This document shows, one piece after another, positions 26,901-35,203 of a DNA stretch of 35,209 nt. Under the pieces are notes generated by a model, which had not been told where the DNA came from, did not search any database, and saw only the letters and a program-made list of their open reading frames with translations. A program made the position numbers and the translations under genes. Position 1 is the stretch's first letter; each line of letters starts with the position of its first letter. Origin of the DNA: an uncultured Bacteroidota bacterium (GTDB taxonomy: Bacteria; Bacteroidota; Bacteroidia; Chitinophagales; Chitinophagaceae); assembly GCA_903824725.1 (NCBI GenBank), contig CAIJXU010000045.1:1-35209 (forward strand). Reading direction: 5' to 3'.

Positions 26901-27213
26901 TTATAAAATGGAAGCATTTGAATTATTTAGACGAATGGATTTAGAAATCAACCATAAGTTGGTTCAATTTTTATGTCATTCGCATATTCCAATGGAAACT
27001 AGTGCAGTAAAGGAAGGGCGTCAACAAAAAACAGATTTAAGTAAACTAAGTGCCAATAGATCAGAGGAAGTGGATGGCGAAAAAACATACCATGATCCAA
27101 GTGAGCAAAAGCAAAGCCCAGTTCAAGTAGGGCCAAAAATTGGTCGCAATGATCCTTGTCCATGTGGAAGTGGCAAAAAATACAAAGCATGTCATGGAAA
27201 AGATGCCGCTTAG
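23914..27213 (+). CDS. secA: Protein translocase ATPase SecA
   Basis: This 1099-residue motor drives secreted proteins through SecYEG at the inner membrane. The first nucleotide-binding domain has MSTGEGKT (192-199) and the DEVD box at 300-303 in [21 protein letters not shown]. The second has [10 protein letters not shown] and [16 protein letters not shown]. The C-terminal zinc-binding tail [19 protein letters not shown] carries Cys1082, Cys1084, Cys1093 and His1094. It is about 200 residues longer than E. coli SecA because of an insertion near residues 45-110 and a larger one near 325-460 after the DEVD region, a known feature of Bacteroidota SecA. It is transcribed from its own promoter, divergent from atpG, and its end overlaps the start of deoC. 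Confidence 0.97.
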   Translation: [1099 protein letters not shown]

Positions 27214-27880
27214 TAAATATATTGATCATACTATTTTAAAGCCAACTTGCTTAGTATCAGATATTCAAAAACTGTGTACTGAAGCAGTCCAATATCATTT
27301 TGCTGCAGTTTGTGTGCCTCCCAATTTTGTAAAATTAGCTAAGCAATTAACGCAGGATACTGAAGTAAAAGTGGCCACAGTAATTGGATTCCCATTTGGA
27401 TATAGTGCTACTGAGGCAAAAATTGCAGAAATTATTTTGGCAATGGTGGATGGCGCCGATGAGTTAGATGTGGTAGCCAATATTTCGGCCATTAAAAATG
27501 GAGATTGGACTGCCATTGCAGACGAGATCAATCATATCTTACCTATTATAAGATCAAAAGGGAAGGTTATAAAAATCATTATTGAGTCTGGTGTTTTAAC
27601 GAATGAAGAAATTATCGCTTGTTGTGATATATATGGGATAGCGGGAATTGACTATTTAAAAACTTCTACAGGTTATGCCGATAAAGGGGCTAGCGTAGAA
27701 GCGGTAAAGTTATTTAGAAAGCATTTACCCGATTCCATCCAGATAAAAGCCTCAGGGGGTATTCGCGACTATGAGACAGCACAGCAAATGATTGAGGCAG
27801 GAGCAACACGTATTGGATGCAGTGCAGGAGTGGCAATTGTGACAGGTGCTCAAACAGACCAAGTAAAAAGTAACTATTAA
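27203..27880 (+). CDS. deoC: Deoxyribose-phosphate aldolase
   Basis: This 225-residue class I aldolase cleaves 2-deoxyribose 5-phosphate to glyceraldehyde 3-phosphate and acetaldehyde, the last step of deoxynucleoside catabolism. The start KYIDHTILKP is the family signature. The Schiff-base lysine is Lys153 in YLKTSTGYADKGAS, the proton relay lysine is Lys182 in IKASGGIRD, and Asp89 is in ADELDVVANI. The frame is open far into secA. I chose ATG 27203, giving an 11-base overlap with the secA end; ATG 27194 is three codons longer and equally possible. The overlap suggests translational coupling to secA. No other deo gene is nearby. Confidence 0.94.
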   Translation: MPLSKYIDHTILKPTCLVSDIQKLCTEAVQYHFAAVCVPPNFVKLAKQLTQDTEVKVATVIGFPFGYSATEAKIAEIILAMVDGADELDVVANISAIKNGDWTAIADEINHILPIIRSKGKVIKIIIESGVLTNEEIIACCDIYGIAGIDYLKTSTGYADKGASVEAVKLFRKHLPDSIQIKASGGIRDYETAQQMIEAGATRIGCSAGVAIVTGAQTDQVKSNY

Positions 27881-27936
27881 TTGCTAACTTTAAATTGCGT
27901 AATAATAATTGCGCGCCTTTAAATATTTTTCGAATC

Positions 27937-29118
27937 ATGTTACTAGAAAAAATAAAAACATTAGCGGGACAAAATCAAGCTGAAAATGTGGCAACGCGCA
28001 GGCATTTGCATGCACATCCTGAATTAAGTTATCAGGAATTTGAAACTAGTAAATTTATTCAAGCGCAGCTTAGTTCAATAGGTATCCCATTTACTGTCAT
28101 AGCTACAACAGGTGTGTTGGGAATCATTGAAGGAAAAAATCCAACAAAACGAGTTGTTGCTTTAAGAGCAGATATGGATGCACTTCCTATTATTGAGGAA
28201 AATAAAGTTGATTATATTTCAACCAACGAAGGGGTAATGCATGCATGTGGACATGATGTACACACCACAATATTATTAGGTGCTGCAAAAATTTTATGGA
28301 CTTTGCGTGATGAATTTGAGGGTACTATAAAATTATTATTTCAACCAGGCGAAGAAAAAAATCCAGGGGGTGCAAGCTATATGATTCGTGACGGAGCTTT
28401 AAAAAATCCAGTACCACAAGGCATTGTAGCATTGCATGTTCATCCAGGATTACCATTAGGAAAATTAAGTTTTAGAAAGGGTCGTGTCATGGCAAGTGCA
28501 GATGAGTTATATATTTCAATCAAGGGTCCAGGCGGACATGCCGCAACCCCACATCAAACAGTGGATACCATTTTAGTTGCTTCGCAATTAATTACAAGTT
28601 TACAATCTATTATTTCTCGCAATCGAAATCCACAACAACCTTCTGTTTTATCTATCTGTTCTATACATGGTGGTAATACAACCAATGTGATTCCAAGTGA
28701 AGTAAAATTGATGGGTACTTTTAGAGCAATGGATGAAACATGGCGTTTTGAAGCACATGCATTAATGATGCAACAAGCAAAAGGGTTGGCATTAGCCACT
28801 GGTGCTGAAATTGATTTTAGAGTTGATGTGGGTTATCCAACTGTTGATAATGAACCATTGATTACAGAAGCAGCATGGAAATTAGCTGACCAATATATGG
28901 GTGCCGACAATGTGGAGGAAACTGAAAAACGCATGGGTGCCGAAGATTTTGGATATTACTCACAAATCATTCCAGGATGCTTTTTTAGGCTAGGCGTAAG
29001 AAACGAAGCCCAAGGGATCATTCATAATGTACATACTCCTCATTTTAATATTGATGAATCAGCCATAGAGCAAGGGGTGGGTATGATGTGTTGGTTGGGG
29101 GTGCGATTATTTACATAA
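27937..29118 (+). CDS. M20-family amidohydrolase (N-acyl-amino acid/hippurate hydrolase type)
   Basis: This 393-residue dinuclear metal enzyme should hydrolyse N-acyl amino acids or related amides. Metal ligands are visible as Cys104 and His106 in MHACGHDVHTT, Glu139-Glu140 in FQPGEEKNPGGA, a histidine in ALHVHPGLP and the late histidine in NVHTPHFNID. The dimerisation domain sits in the middle (about 185-300), with GPGGHAATPHQTVDTIL. The frame extends to a TTG at 27895, but ATG 27937 begins the real domain. TAACTTTA at 27885-27892 is a one-mismatch -7 box upstream. No signal peptide is seen, so the enzyme is cytoplasmic. The precise substrate is not predictable. Confidence 0.9.
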   Translation: MLLEKIKTLAGQNQAENVATRRHLHAHPELSYQEFETSKFIQAQLSSIGIPFTVIATTGVLGIIEGKNPTKRVVALRADMDALPIIEENKVDYISTNEGVMHACGHDVHTTILLGAAKILWTLRDEFEGTIKLLFQPGEEKNPGGASYMIRDGALKNPVPQGIVALHVHPGLPLGKLSFRKGRVMASADELYISIKGPGGHAATPHQTVDTILVASQLITSLQSIISRNRNPQQPSVLSICSIHGGNTTNVIPSEVKLMGTFRAMDETWRFEAHALMMQQAKGLALATGAEIDFRVDVGYPTVDNEPLITEAAWKLADQYMGADNVEETEKRMGAEDFGYYSQIIPGCFFRLGVRNEAQGIIHNVHTPHFNIDESAIEQGVGMMCWLGVRLFT

Positions 29119-29172
29119 ATGGTTGTATTTCAGATAAATACAGCTCAAAAAACTCATTTTGGATATATTCAG

Positions 29173-29180
29173 TAGCTTTG
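29173..29180 (+). promoter_or_regulatory. -7 box of maeB
   Basis: TAGCTTTG is an exact TAnnTTTG match, 38 bases before ATG 29219. TTTTGG lies upstream, but only 11 bases away, so the -33 element is uncertain. Confidence 0.5.
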
Positions 29181-29218
29181 TAAAAATCGAAAACTAACAT
29201 TCGTTCTAAATTTATTAC

Positions 29219-31561
29219 ATGTCAAAAAAAGATAATTTACGAAGGGAACAAGCTTTAGAATACCACGCTTCAGGACGACCAGGTAAAATTGAAGTGGTGC
29301 CTACCAAGGAAGCCAAAACGCAAAAGGATTTATCCTTGGCATATAGTCCTGGTGTGGCCATTCCTTGTACTGAGATACAAAATAATCCAAGTGATGTTTA
29401 TAAATATACAGCGAAAGGAAATTTAGTAGGGGTGATTACAAATGGTACAGCTGTTTTAGGATTAGGTAATATTGGACCATTAGCAAGTAAGCCTGTTATG
29501 GAAGGGAAGGCGGTATTGTTTAAAATTTTTGCAGATATTGATGTTTTTGATATTGAAATAAACGAAACGGATCCAGATAAGTTTATTGAAATTGTAAAAT
29601 CATTGGAGCCCACTTTTGGTGGAATTAATTTAGAAGACATCAAGGCCCCTGAATGTTTTTACATTGAACAACAACTAAGGGAAAAGATGAATATCCCTGT
29701 GATGCATGATGATCAACATGGTACGGCAATTATTAGTAGTGCTGCTTTACTTAATGCATTAGAATTACAAAAAAAGAAAATCGACAAAGCTAAGTTTGTC
29801 GTGAATGGTGCTGGTGCTGCTGCAATGGCTTGTATCAAATTATATGTTGCATTAGGTGCGAGGCATGAAAATTTTATTTTGTTTGACAAGGATGGTGTTT
29901 TGCATGAAGGTCGAACCGATTTAGGAACCGATCGTCAACCCTTTGCAATTAAGACGAGTAATATTACTTTATCGCAAGCAATGAAAACAGCAGATGTGTT
30001 TTTAGGTTTAAGTGTGGGTAATGTGGTAACGCCAGACATGGTATTATCTATGCCAAAAAATCCAATCGTATTTGCATTAGCCAATCCAGACCCTGAAATT
30101 GATTATGAATCGGCAACAGCGGTAAGAAAGGATATTATCATGGCAACAGGAAGATCAGATTATCCTAATCAAGTGAACAATGTATTAGGCTTCCCTTATA
30201 TTTTTAGAGGTGCTTTAGATGTGCGTGCAAAATCGATCAATGAAGCAATGAAACTTGCAGCTGTAAAAGCTTTGGCAGAATTAGCAAGATCGGCAGTACC
30301 TGATTTAGTGAACATGGCGTACAACCAACAAAACTTAGGTTTTGGAGCAGAGTATATTATTCCAAAACCATTAGATCCAAGGTTGTTAAGCACATTAGCG
30401 CCAGCGGTTGCAAAGGCAGCAGTTGAATCGGGTGTGGCACAACAAATTATTACGAATTGGGACGAATACGAATTACAATTAAATAAGCGATTGGGATTAG
30501 ATAATCAATTGATGCGCTTAATTAGTAATAAAGCACGTCGTGATCCTAAACGATTGGTATTCTCAGATGCGGAAAATATAAAAATATTAAAAGCGGCAAG
30601 TATTATTTATGATGATGGCATTGCTTATCCAATTTTACTAGGTAATGAGAATAGGATAAAAAATATTGCAGCAGCCAATAATATTGACATCACCGATTTA
30701 CCAATCATTGATATTCGTAGTGATGAAATGGAAGCGAAGCGTGAATTTTTCGGATCTATCTTATTTCAAAAAAGACAACGAAAGGGTATTAATAAATATG
30801 AGAGCTTAAAATTAATGCGCACTCAAAATTATTTTGGAGCGATGATGGTGGAGACAGGAGAGGCTGATGCGATGTTGTCAGGATTGACTCGAAATTATGC
30901 AGACGGTATTAGACCAGCTGTGCAAATTATAGGCACAGAAGAAGGCGTGAAAAAGATAGCTGGAATGTATTTGTTGTTAACAAAAAAAGGCCCGTTATTT
31001 TTAGCTGATACTACTGTCAATATTAAACCAACCGCTGAGGAAATTGCAGATATTACTTTAATGGTTGCGAAGGAAGTGCGTAATTTTAATATTGAGCCTC
31101 GCATTGCGATGTTAAGTTATTCTAACTTTGGAAGTAGCGATACGCCCGAAGCTAAAATGATGGCTGAGGCAACAAGGATAGTGAAGCAACGCAATCCATC
31201 ACTCATTGTGGACGGAGAGATGCAAGGGATGTTGGCATTTAATAAGGAAATTTTAAAGGATAACTATCCATTTAGCGATTTAGTAGATGTGGACGTGAAC
31301 GTGCTCATCTTCCCTAATTTAACAGCGGGTAATGTGGCATATCATTTACTAAAAGAAATTGGAGGTGTAGATATCATTGGTCCTATCTTGTTAGGATTAA
31401 AAAAACCAGTGAATGTTTTACAGCTAGGATCTGGGGTTAGAAATATCATCAACATGGCGACTGTAGCAGTAGTGGATGCGCAGTTAAAATCGCGCGTAGA
31501 TACTGATATCGAAGTACAAAGATCAAGTTGGTGGAAACGATTAAAAAAACGAAAAAAGTAA
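29219..31561 (+). CDS. maeB: NADP-type malic enzyme with C-terminal phosphotransacetylase-like domain
   Basis: This 780-residue MaeB-type enzyme decarboxylates malate to pyruvate, yielding NADPH or NADH. The malic domain has YSPGVAIPC near 42 and DDQHGT at 164-169, with the Rossmann core [13 protein letters not shown] near 193-205. The C-terminal half (about 430-760) is a phosphotransacetylase-like domain with [31 protein letters not shown] and [16 protein letters not shown]. In studied relatives this domain binds acetyl-CoA for regulation rather than catalysing acetyl transfer. The two-domain form and length are normal for MaeB. One base separates its stop from the start of the MlaE-like gene, so the two are cotranscribed and probably translationally coupled. 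Confidence 0.95.
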   Translation: MSKKDNLRREQALEYHASGRPGKIEVVPTKEAKTQKDLSLAYSPGVAIPCTEIQNNPSDVYKYTAKGNLVGVITNGTAVLGLGNIGPLASKPVMEGKAVLFKIFADIDVFDIEINETDPDKFIEIVKSLEPTFGGINLEDIKAPECFYIEQQLREKMNIPVMHDDQHGTAIISSAALLNALELQKKKIDKAKFVVNGAGAAAMACIKLYVALGARHENFILFDKDGVLHEGRTDLGTDRQPFAIKTSNITLSQAMKTADVFLGLSVGNVVTPDMVLSMPKNPIVFALANPDPEIDYESATAVRKDIIMATGRSDYPNQVNNVLGFPYIFRGALDVRAKSINEAMKLAAVKALAELARSAVPDLVNMAYNQQNLGFGAEYIIPKPLDPRLLSTLAPAVAKAAVESGVAQQIITNWDEYELQLNKRLGLDNQLMRLISNKARRDPKRLVFSDAENIKILKAASIIYDDGIAYPILLGNENRIKNIAAANNIDITDLPIIDIRSDEMEAKREFFGSILFQKRQRKGINKYESLKLMRTQNYFGAMMVETGEADAMLSGLTRNYADGIRPAVQIIGTEEGVKKIAGMYLLLTKKGPLFLADTTVNIKPTAEEIADITLMVAKEVRNFNIEPRIAMLSYSNFGSSDTPEAKMMAEATRIVKQRNPSLIVDGEMQGMLAFNKEILKDNYPFSDLVDVDVNVLIFPNLTAGNVAYHLLKEIGGVDIIGPILLGLKKPVNVLQLGSGVRNIINMATVAVVDAQLKSRVDTDIEVQRSSWWKRLKKRKK

Positions 31562-31562
31562 C

Positions 31563-32300
31563 ATGAATTATTTTTCACATTTAGGCAAATATCTATTGAT
31601 GTTAAAAGGGATGTTTACTGCCACCGAAAATAAGGTCATGTTTTGGAAGGAGTATATTAAACAATGCGTGGATATTGGAATTGGCTCCTTGCCCATTGTA
31701 GTCATCATTTCTTTTTTCTTAGGCGCTGTAATGACAGTTCAAACTGCAGCACAGTTGGTAAGTCCCTTGGTGCCCTTAAGCACTATTGGTATTATTGTTC
31801 GTGATGGAATGCTATTAGAATTTGCTCCTACTTTTTTAAGTATTGTGTTGGCAGGAGTAGTAGGCAGTAAGATTGCGAGTGAATTAGGAAATATGCGCAT
31901 ATCTGAGCAAATAGACGCATTAGAGATCATGGGTATCAACACAAAAAGTTATTTAATCTTGCCAAAAATTTTAGGTGCTTTCACAATGGTACCTATGTTG
32001 GTTGGAATATCTGCAGTAATTGCTATATGGGGTGGTTATATTGTGGGGAATTGGACAGGCGCCGTTCCTGCCGAAGTATTTTTAGCAGGCATTCGAAAAG
32101 GAGTGCATACCCATTATATGGTTATTGCACTTTATAAATCGTTTATTTTCTCATTTATTATAAGTACAGTTCCTTGTTATTTTGGATTTAATGTAAAAGG
32201 AGGCGCTTTGGAGATTGGTAAAGCGGGTACGCAATCGGTCGTAGTAAGTTGTATTTTAATTTTAATTGCCGATTATATAGTGGCAGCCATTGCTTTATAG
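31563..32300 (+). CDS. MlaE-family ABC lipid transporter permease
   Basis: This 245-residue inner membrane protein has five or six hydrophobic segments and belongs to the MlaE permease family, which moves phospholipids or other hydrophobic molecules with an MlaF ATPase and a periplasmic MCE protein. The most characteristic stretch is ELGNMRISEQIDALEIMGI, at about 107-125, containing the coupling region. Upstream is GIIVRDGMLLEFAPTFLSIVLAG. No ATPase or MCE gene flanks it. The likely ATPase partner is at 19995-20759 on the minus strand. It starts one base after maeB, an unexpected neighbour, and is followed 27 bases later by the metallo-beta-lactamase gene. Confidence 0.92.
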   Translation: MNYFSHLGKYLLMLKGMFTATENKVMFWKEYIKQCVDIGIGSLPIVVIISFFLGAVMTVQTAAQLVSPLVPLSTIGIIVRDGMLLEFAPTFLSIVLAGVVGSKIASELGNMRISEQIDALEIMGINTKSYLILPKILGAFTMVPMLVGISAVIAIWGGYIVGNWTGAVPAEVFLAGIRKGVHTHYMVIALYKSFIFSFIISTVPCYFGFNVKGGALEIGKAGTQSVVVSCILILIADYIVAAIAL

Positions 32301-32327
32301 TTTAACTTAGTAGTATAAATTATAGCA

Positions 32328-33731
32328 ATGAAAATAAGTTTTCACGGAGCAGCACGCACTGTTACAGGGTCTAAGCATTTGGTGCAATTAAAAAATAGAG
32401 AAAATTTTTTGTTGGATTGTGGTTTGTTTCAAGGAATGGGAAGAGATACCGATTCATTGAATGCAAAATTTGGTTTTGATGCAACCAAAGTTAATTTTGT
32501 TATTTTATCACATGCTCATATTGATCACAGTGGCTTGCTTCCAAAATTAGTGAAGGAAGGATTTAGGGGAAATATTTATTGCACCCCAGGAACTAAAGCA
32601 CTTACTGAAATTTTATTAGAGGATTCTGCCATGATACAACGTGATGATGCTAAGTATGGTAATAAACGTTTGGCAAAAAAAGGATTACCGCCCATTGAGC
32701 CTTTGTATGATATGGATGATGTGAATTTAACTTTGCCGCTTATTAAGGCAATTGATTACAATACACCCACTAAAATTTCAGATGCCGTTGAGGTTTTATT
32801 TACAGATGCGGGTCATATTATAGGAAGTGCAGCAGTGAGTTTACGTATCAAGGAAGGCGACGAGATTGAAACATTAACCTTTAGTGGCGATATAGGAAGA
32901 TATAGAGATATGATACTTCGTTCACCCGCTACTTTCCCTCATGCAGATTACATAATTATTGAAAGTACCTATGGTGATAAATTACATGACTTAATTCATA
33001 CCACCCCCGATGATTTACTAAAATGGATTCAGTCCACTTGTGTAGAACAAAAAGGAAATTTAATCATACCTGCTTTTAGTGTAGGGCGTACCCAGGAAAT
33101 TTTATTTGAATTAAACCAATTGTCATTAGAAAAAAGATTGCCACATATCCCTGTATATGTAGACAGCCCTTTAAGTATCGAAGCCACCGATGTGTTGAAA
33201 AAATTTCCTAAATATTTTAATAAAAAAATTCAAAAAATATTAGAAGTCGACGATGATCCATTTGATTTTGAAGGATTGCGTTATATTAAAACAGTAGAAG
33301 AGAGTAAGGCGCTGAACGAAGACCTACATCCTAAAGTGATTATATCTGCATCCGGAATGGCTGACGCAGGTAGGGTAAAGCATCATATCAAAAACAATAT
33401 AAGTAATGCTAAAAACACCATCTTATTGGTGGGTTATTGTGAGCCACATTCATTAGGAGGTCGATTAATGAAGGGGGAAAAGCAAGTTAAAATTTATAGT
33501 GAATTTTATGACGTCATTGCTAAAGTAGGATCTATTCGTAGTATGAGTGCACACGGAGATTACGAGGATCTAATGCAATTTTTAGCATGCCAAACACCCG
33601 ATTTAGTGAAGCAGGTTTTTGTAGTACACGGAGAAGCCGAAGTGCAGGATCATTTTGCTGAAAGACTGCGCAAAAAAGGATTTAAGGAAGTGCATGCGCC
33701 CGAGATGCATGAGACTTTTGATTTGAAGTAG
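32328..33731 (+). CDS. MBL-fold beta-CASP metallo-hydrolase (RNA-processing type)
   Basis: This 467-residue protein resembles the CPSF/Ysh1-type RNA-processing nucleases. The metallo-beta-lactamase signature HAHIDH is at 62-67 within SHAHIDHSGLLPKLV. Further metal ligands are in DAGHIIGSA (near 163-171) and FSGDIGRY. The beta-CASP insertion covers about 210-380, with IPAFSVGRTQEILFEL and SASGMADAGRVKHH. The RMMBL-type C-terminal motif SMSAHGDYEDLMQFLA and the histidine in VHGEAEV are present. A zinc-dependent ribonuclease is the best guess, but bacterial members of this subgroup are little studied. Its stop is one base away from the stop of the convergent SRAP gene. Confidence 0.92.
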   Translation: MKISFHGAARTVTGSKHLVQLKNRENFLLDCGLFQGMGRDTDSLNAKFGFDATKVNFVILSHAHIDHSGLLPKLVKEGFRGNIYCTPGTKALTEILLEDSAMIQRDDAKYGNKRLAKKGLPPIEPLYDMDDVNLTLPLIKAIDYNTPTKISDAVEVLFTDAGHIIGSAAVSLRIKEGDEIETLTFSGDIGRYRDMILRSPATFPHADYIIIESTYGDKLHDLIHTTPDDLLKWIQSTCVEQKGNLIIPAFSVGRTQEILFELNQLSLEKRLPHIPVYVDSPLSIEATDVLKKFPKYFNKKIQKILEVDDDPFDFEGLRYIKTVEESKALNEDLHPKVIISASGMADAGRVKHHIKNNISNAKNTILLVGYCEPHSLGGRLMKGEKQVKIYSEFYDVIAKVGSIRSMSAHGDYEDLMQFLACQTPDLVKQVFVVHGEAEVQDHFAERLRKKGFKEVHAPEMHETFDLK

Positions 33732-33732
33732 A

Positions 33733-34455
33733 TTAAAATAAGCTTTGCGGCGTGAAAATTTTGTAATCTACTTTTTCACAAGGAGTATTTGTTTGCTGAA
33801 AGTTTTTAGCAACAGTGTAAGCACTCATTTTATTTTCGTCAAATGAATGAGTGGCTATTTCTAAAATTTGTTTTTCATCTAAATTTTCATTGACCCAACA
33901 TTTGGCTAATTCATCATTTAAAATTGTGGGCATTCTCTTTTTTACATTATGAATTTTACTCATTAAGCCATTGGCTTCGGTGGTGATGATGCCAAAACTA
34001 TTTTTTAATTCCCCTGTTTGATGGTTGGTCCAGGTATTCCAAACACCTGCGATATAAAATAGAGGTGTCTCCTTTACTGAAATACAATGCGGATATTTTT
34101 CTTTATTTACTTCCTGCCATTCAAAAAAATGAGAGGCTAAAACCAAGCATCTATTAGTATGAACCGAGGATGCGGCTACTTTATTAGTGAGTACTGTTTC
34201 CCCTTTTATATTAAGGGTGGTGTATTTTTTTCTTGATTCTGTTAATTCTTTTTCATTCCTAGCCCAATTAGGAATCAATTCCCAATGCATAAGTCCCGGT
34301 CTTAAAAATGATGAAGATTCCTTGTAAATGACTGGCCAGTTTTGGTATGCAAAACCCGATTGGACAGGGATATCAATGGCATCTAAATCCAATACAGTGC
34401 TTCCTATTTTAATAGTTTCTTTTTTAGGAATTTTTACACCAATCACATAGCACAT
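33733..34455 (-). CDS. SRAP-domain protein (YedK/HMCES type)
   Basis: This 240-residue protein belongs to the SOS response-associated peptidase family, whose best-studied members form a covalent crosslink to abasic sites in single-stranded DNA and protect them. The site looks complete: Cys2 after a removable Met, Asn82 in LNIKGET, Glu112 in RCLVLASHFFEW and His169 in IHNVKKRMPTIL, the same order as in YedK. A perfect -7 box TACCTTTG lies at 34470-34477, close upstream. No LexA-type site was recognised, so SOS control is not supported by this sequence. It is convergent with the metallo-hydrolase gene. Confidence 0.93.
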   Translation of the reverse strand: MCYVIGVKIPKKETIKIGSTVLDLDAIDIPVQSGFAYQNWPVIYKESSSFLRPGLMHWELIPNWARNEKELTESRKKYTTLNIKGETVLTNKVAASSVHTNRCLVLASHFFEWQEVNKEKYPHCISVKETPLFYIAGVWNTWTNHQTGELKNSFGIITTEANGLMSKIHNVKKRMPTILNDELAKCWVNENLDEKQILEIATHSFDENKMSAYTVAKNFQQTNTPCEKVDYKIFTPQSLF

Positions 34456-34469
34456 AAAACAAATTTTAA

Positions 34470-34477
34470 CAAAGGTA
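34470..34477 (-). promoter_or_regulatory. -7 box of the SRAP gene
   Basis: On the minus strand this reads TACCTTTG, an exact TAnnTTTG match, 14 bases before the ATG at 34455. The leader would be only about ten bases. No -33 element is obvious. Confidence 0.5.
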
Positions 34478-34550
34478 AATCATGTAGTGTAATTTTTTGG
34501 GAGGCTTTTTAGCCACAAAAGGAGCCAGTTTGGAGGAATTAGATAAAATT

Positions 34551-34575
34551 AGTTGTCAAGTATTCCTTGACAACT
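34551..34575 (-). terminator. Hairpin terminator after higBA
   Basis: Two perfect ten-base arms, AGTTGTCAAG (34551-34560) and CTTGACAACT (34566-34575), surround the loop TATTC, 22 bases after the higA stop. On the minus strand it is followed by AATTTTATC, a short T-run, so termination is likely but not ideal. Confidence 0.7.
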
Positions 34576-34597
34576 GAAACAAATTGGTAATGATTTC

Positions 34598-34891
34598 TTA
34601 ATTCGCCGAATATCTTTTAATAAGCTTTAGGTCAGATCCTTTTAGCAATAGTTCTTCTTCAATGTCAAAATCGTTTTGAAGGCCCAACCAGAAATTGGGG
34701 CTATTGCCAAAGTATTTAGAAAGTCTCAAGGCAGTATCGGCAGTAACACTTCTATTGCCTCTTAAAATTTCAGAAATTCTAGTTTGTGGAATAAGGGTCG
34801 CTTTACAAAGCTTATAAGCAGTAATATTTAAAGGGACTAGAAACTCTTCCTTTAGTACATCACCTGGATGAATATTTTTTAATTTTTTCAT
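34598..34891 (-). CDS. higA: HigA-family antitoxin
   Basis: This 97-residue protein is the antitoxin of a type II toxin-antitoxin pair. The helix-turn-helix of the XRE/HigA class is clear: HPGDVLKEEFLVPLNITAY, then KLCKATLIPQTRISEILRG, then NRSVTADTALRLSKYFGNSP, ending in the family-typical FWLGLQNDFDIE. It should bind and neutralise HigB and repress its own operon. It starts nine bases after the higB stop, in the toxin-first order typical of hig loci. The length is normal, and nothing suggests decay. Confidence 0.93.
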   Translation of the reverse strand: MKKLKNIHPGDVLKEEFLVPLNITAYKLCKATLIPQTRISEILRGNRSVTADTALRLSKYFGNSPNFWLGLQNDFDIEEELLLKGSDLKLIKRYSAN

Positions 34892-34900
34892 AGTATCTAT

Positions 34901-35182
34901 TTAATGGTAGTCAATAATTTCGACTTCTTCGGCATTATCATTACTCCAGATAAAGATTATTCTCCATCTATTATTTATTCTGATGGAGTAATATCCAGAC
35001 AAATAACCTTTCAATTTCTCTAAGTGGTTAGATGGCGGTATTGATAAGTCTACTAAATTCTCTGATCTATGTAGCATTCTCAATTTTCTTCTTGCAATCT
35101 CTTGAATGGGTATTGGCAATTTCATTGACATATCACCATTCCAAATCTTTAGGGTTTCTTTATTTCCAAAACTAAGTATCAT
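34901..35182 (-). CDS. higB: HigB-family toxin (RelE/ParE fold)
   Basis: This 93-residue protein is predicted to be a ribosome-dependent mRNA endonuclease. Family features are MILSFGNKETLKIWNGDMS at the start, EIARRKLRMLHRS, DLSIPPSNHLEKLKGYLSGY, YSIRINNRWRIIFIW and the end VEIIDYH. Arginines and the late histidine expected at the active site are present. It is the first gene of the pair and complete, with 27 bases of upstream sequence left in the window. An inverted repeat spans its start codon and may be the HigA operator. Confidence 0.93.
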   Translation of the reverse strand: MILSFGNKETLKIWNGDMSMKLPIPIQEIARRKLRMLHRSENLVDLSIPPSNHLEKLKGYLSGYYSIRINNRWRIIFIWSNDNAEEVEIIDYH

Positions 35183-35203
35183 ACTAACGTTTTACGATAC
35201 TTA
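35173..35203 (-). promoter_or_regulatory. Candidate HigA operator over the higB start
   Basis: TAAGTATC (35173-35180) and GATACTTA (35196-35203) are perfect eight-base inverted arms with a 15-base spacer. The palindrome AACGTT sits at the centre (35186-35191). The repeat covers the higB start codon, as expected for an autorepressor site. It has not been compared with known HigA sites. Confidence 0.4.

Noticed and set aside
29124..29142. TGTATTT/AAATACA hairpin after the amidohydrolase gene
   Set aside because: The stem is all A-T apart from one pair and no U-tract follows it, so it is a poor terminator candidate.
30895..31104. Antisense open frames inside maeB, secA, E1 and other genes
   Set aside because: They lie wholly within well-supported genes and have no recognisable domains, so they are by-products of codon bias.
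34598..35182. HigBA as a sign of a mobile element
   Set aside because: No integrase, transposase, attachment site or composition change is visible; the right flank is cut off.
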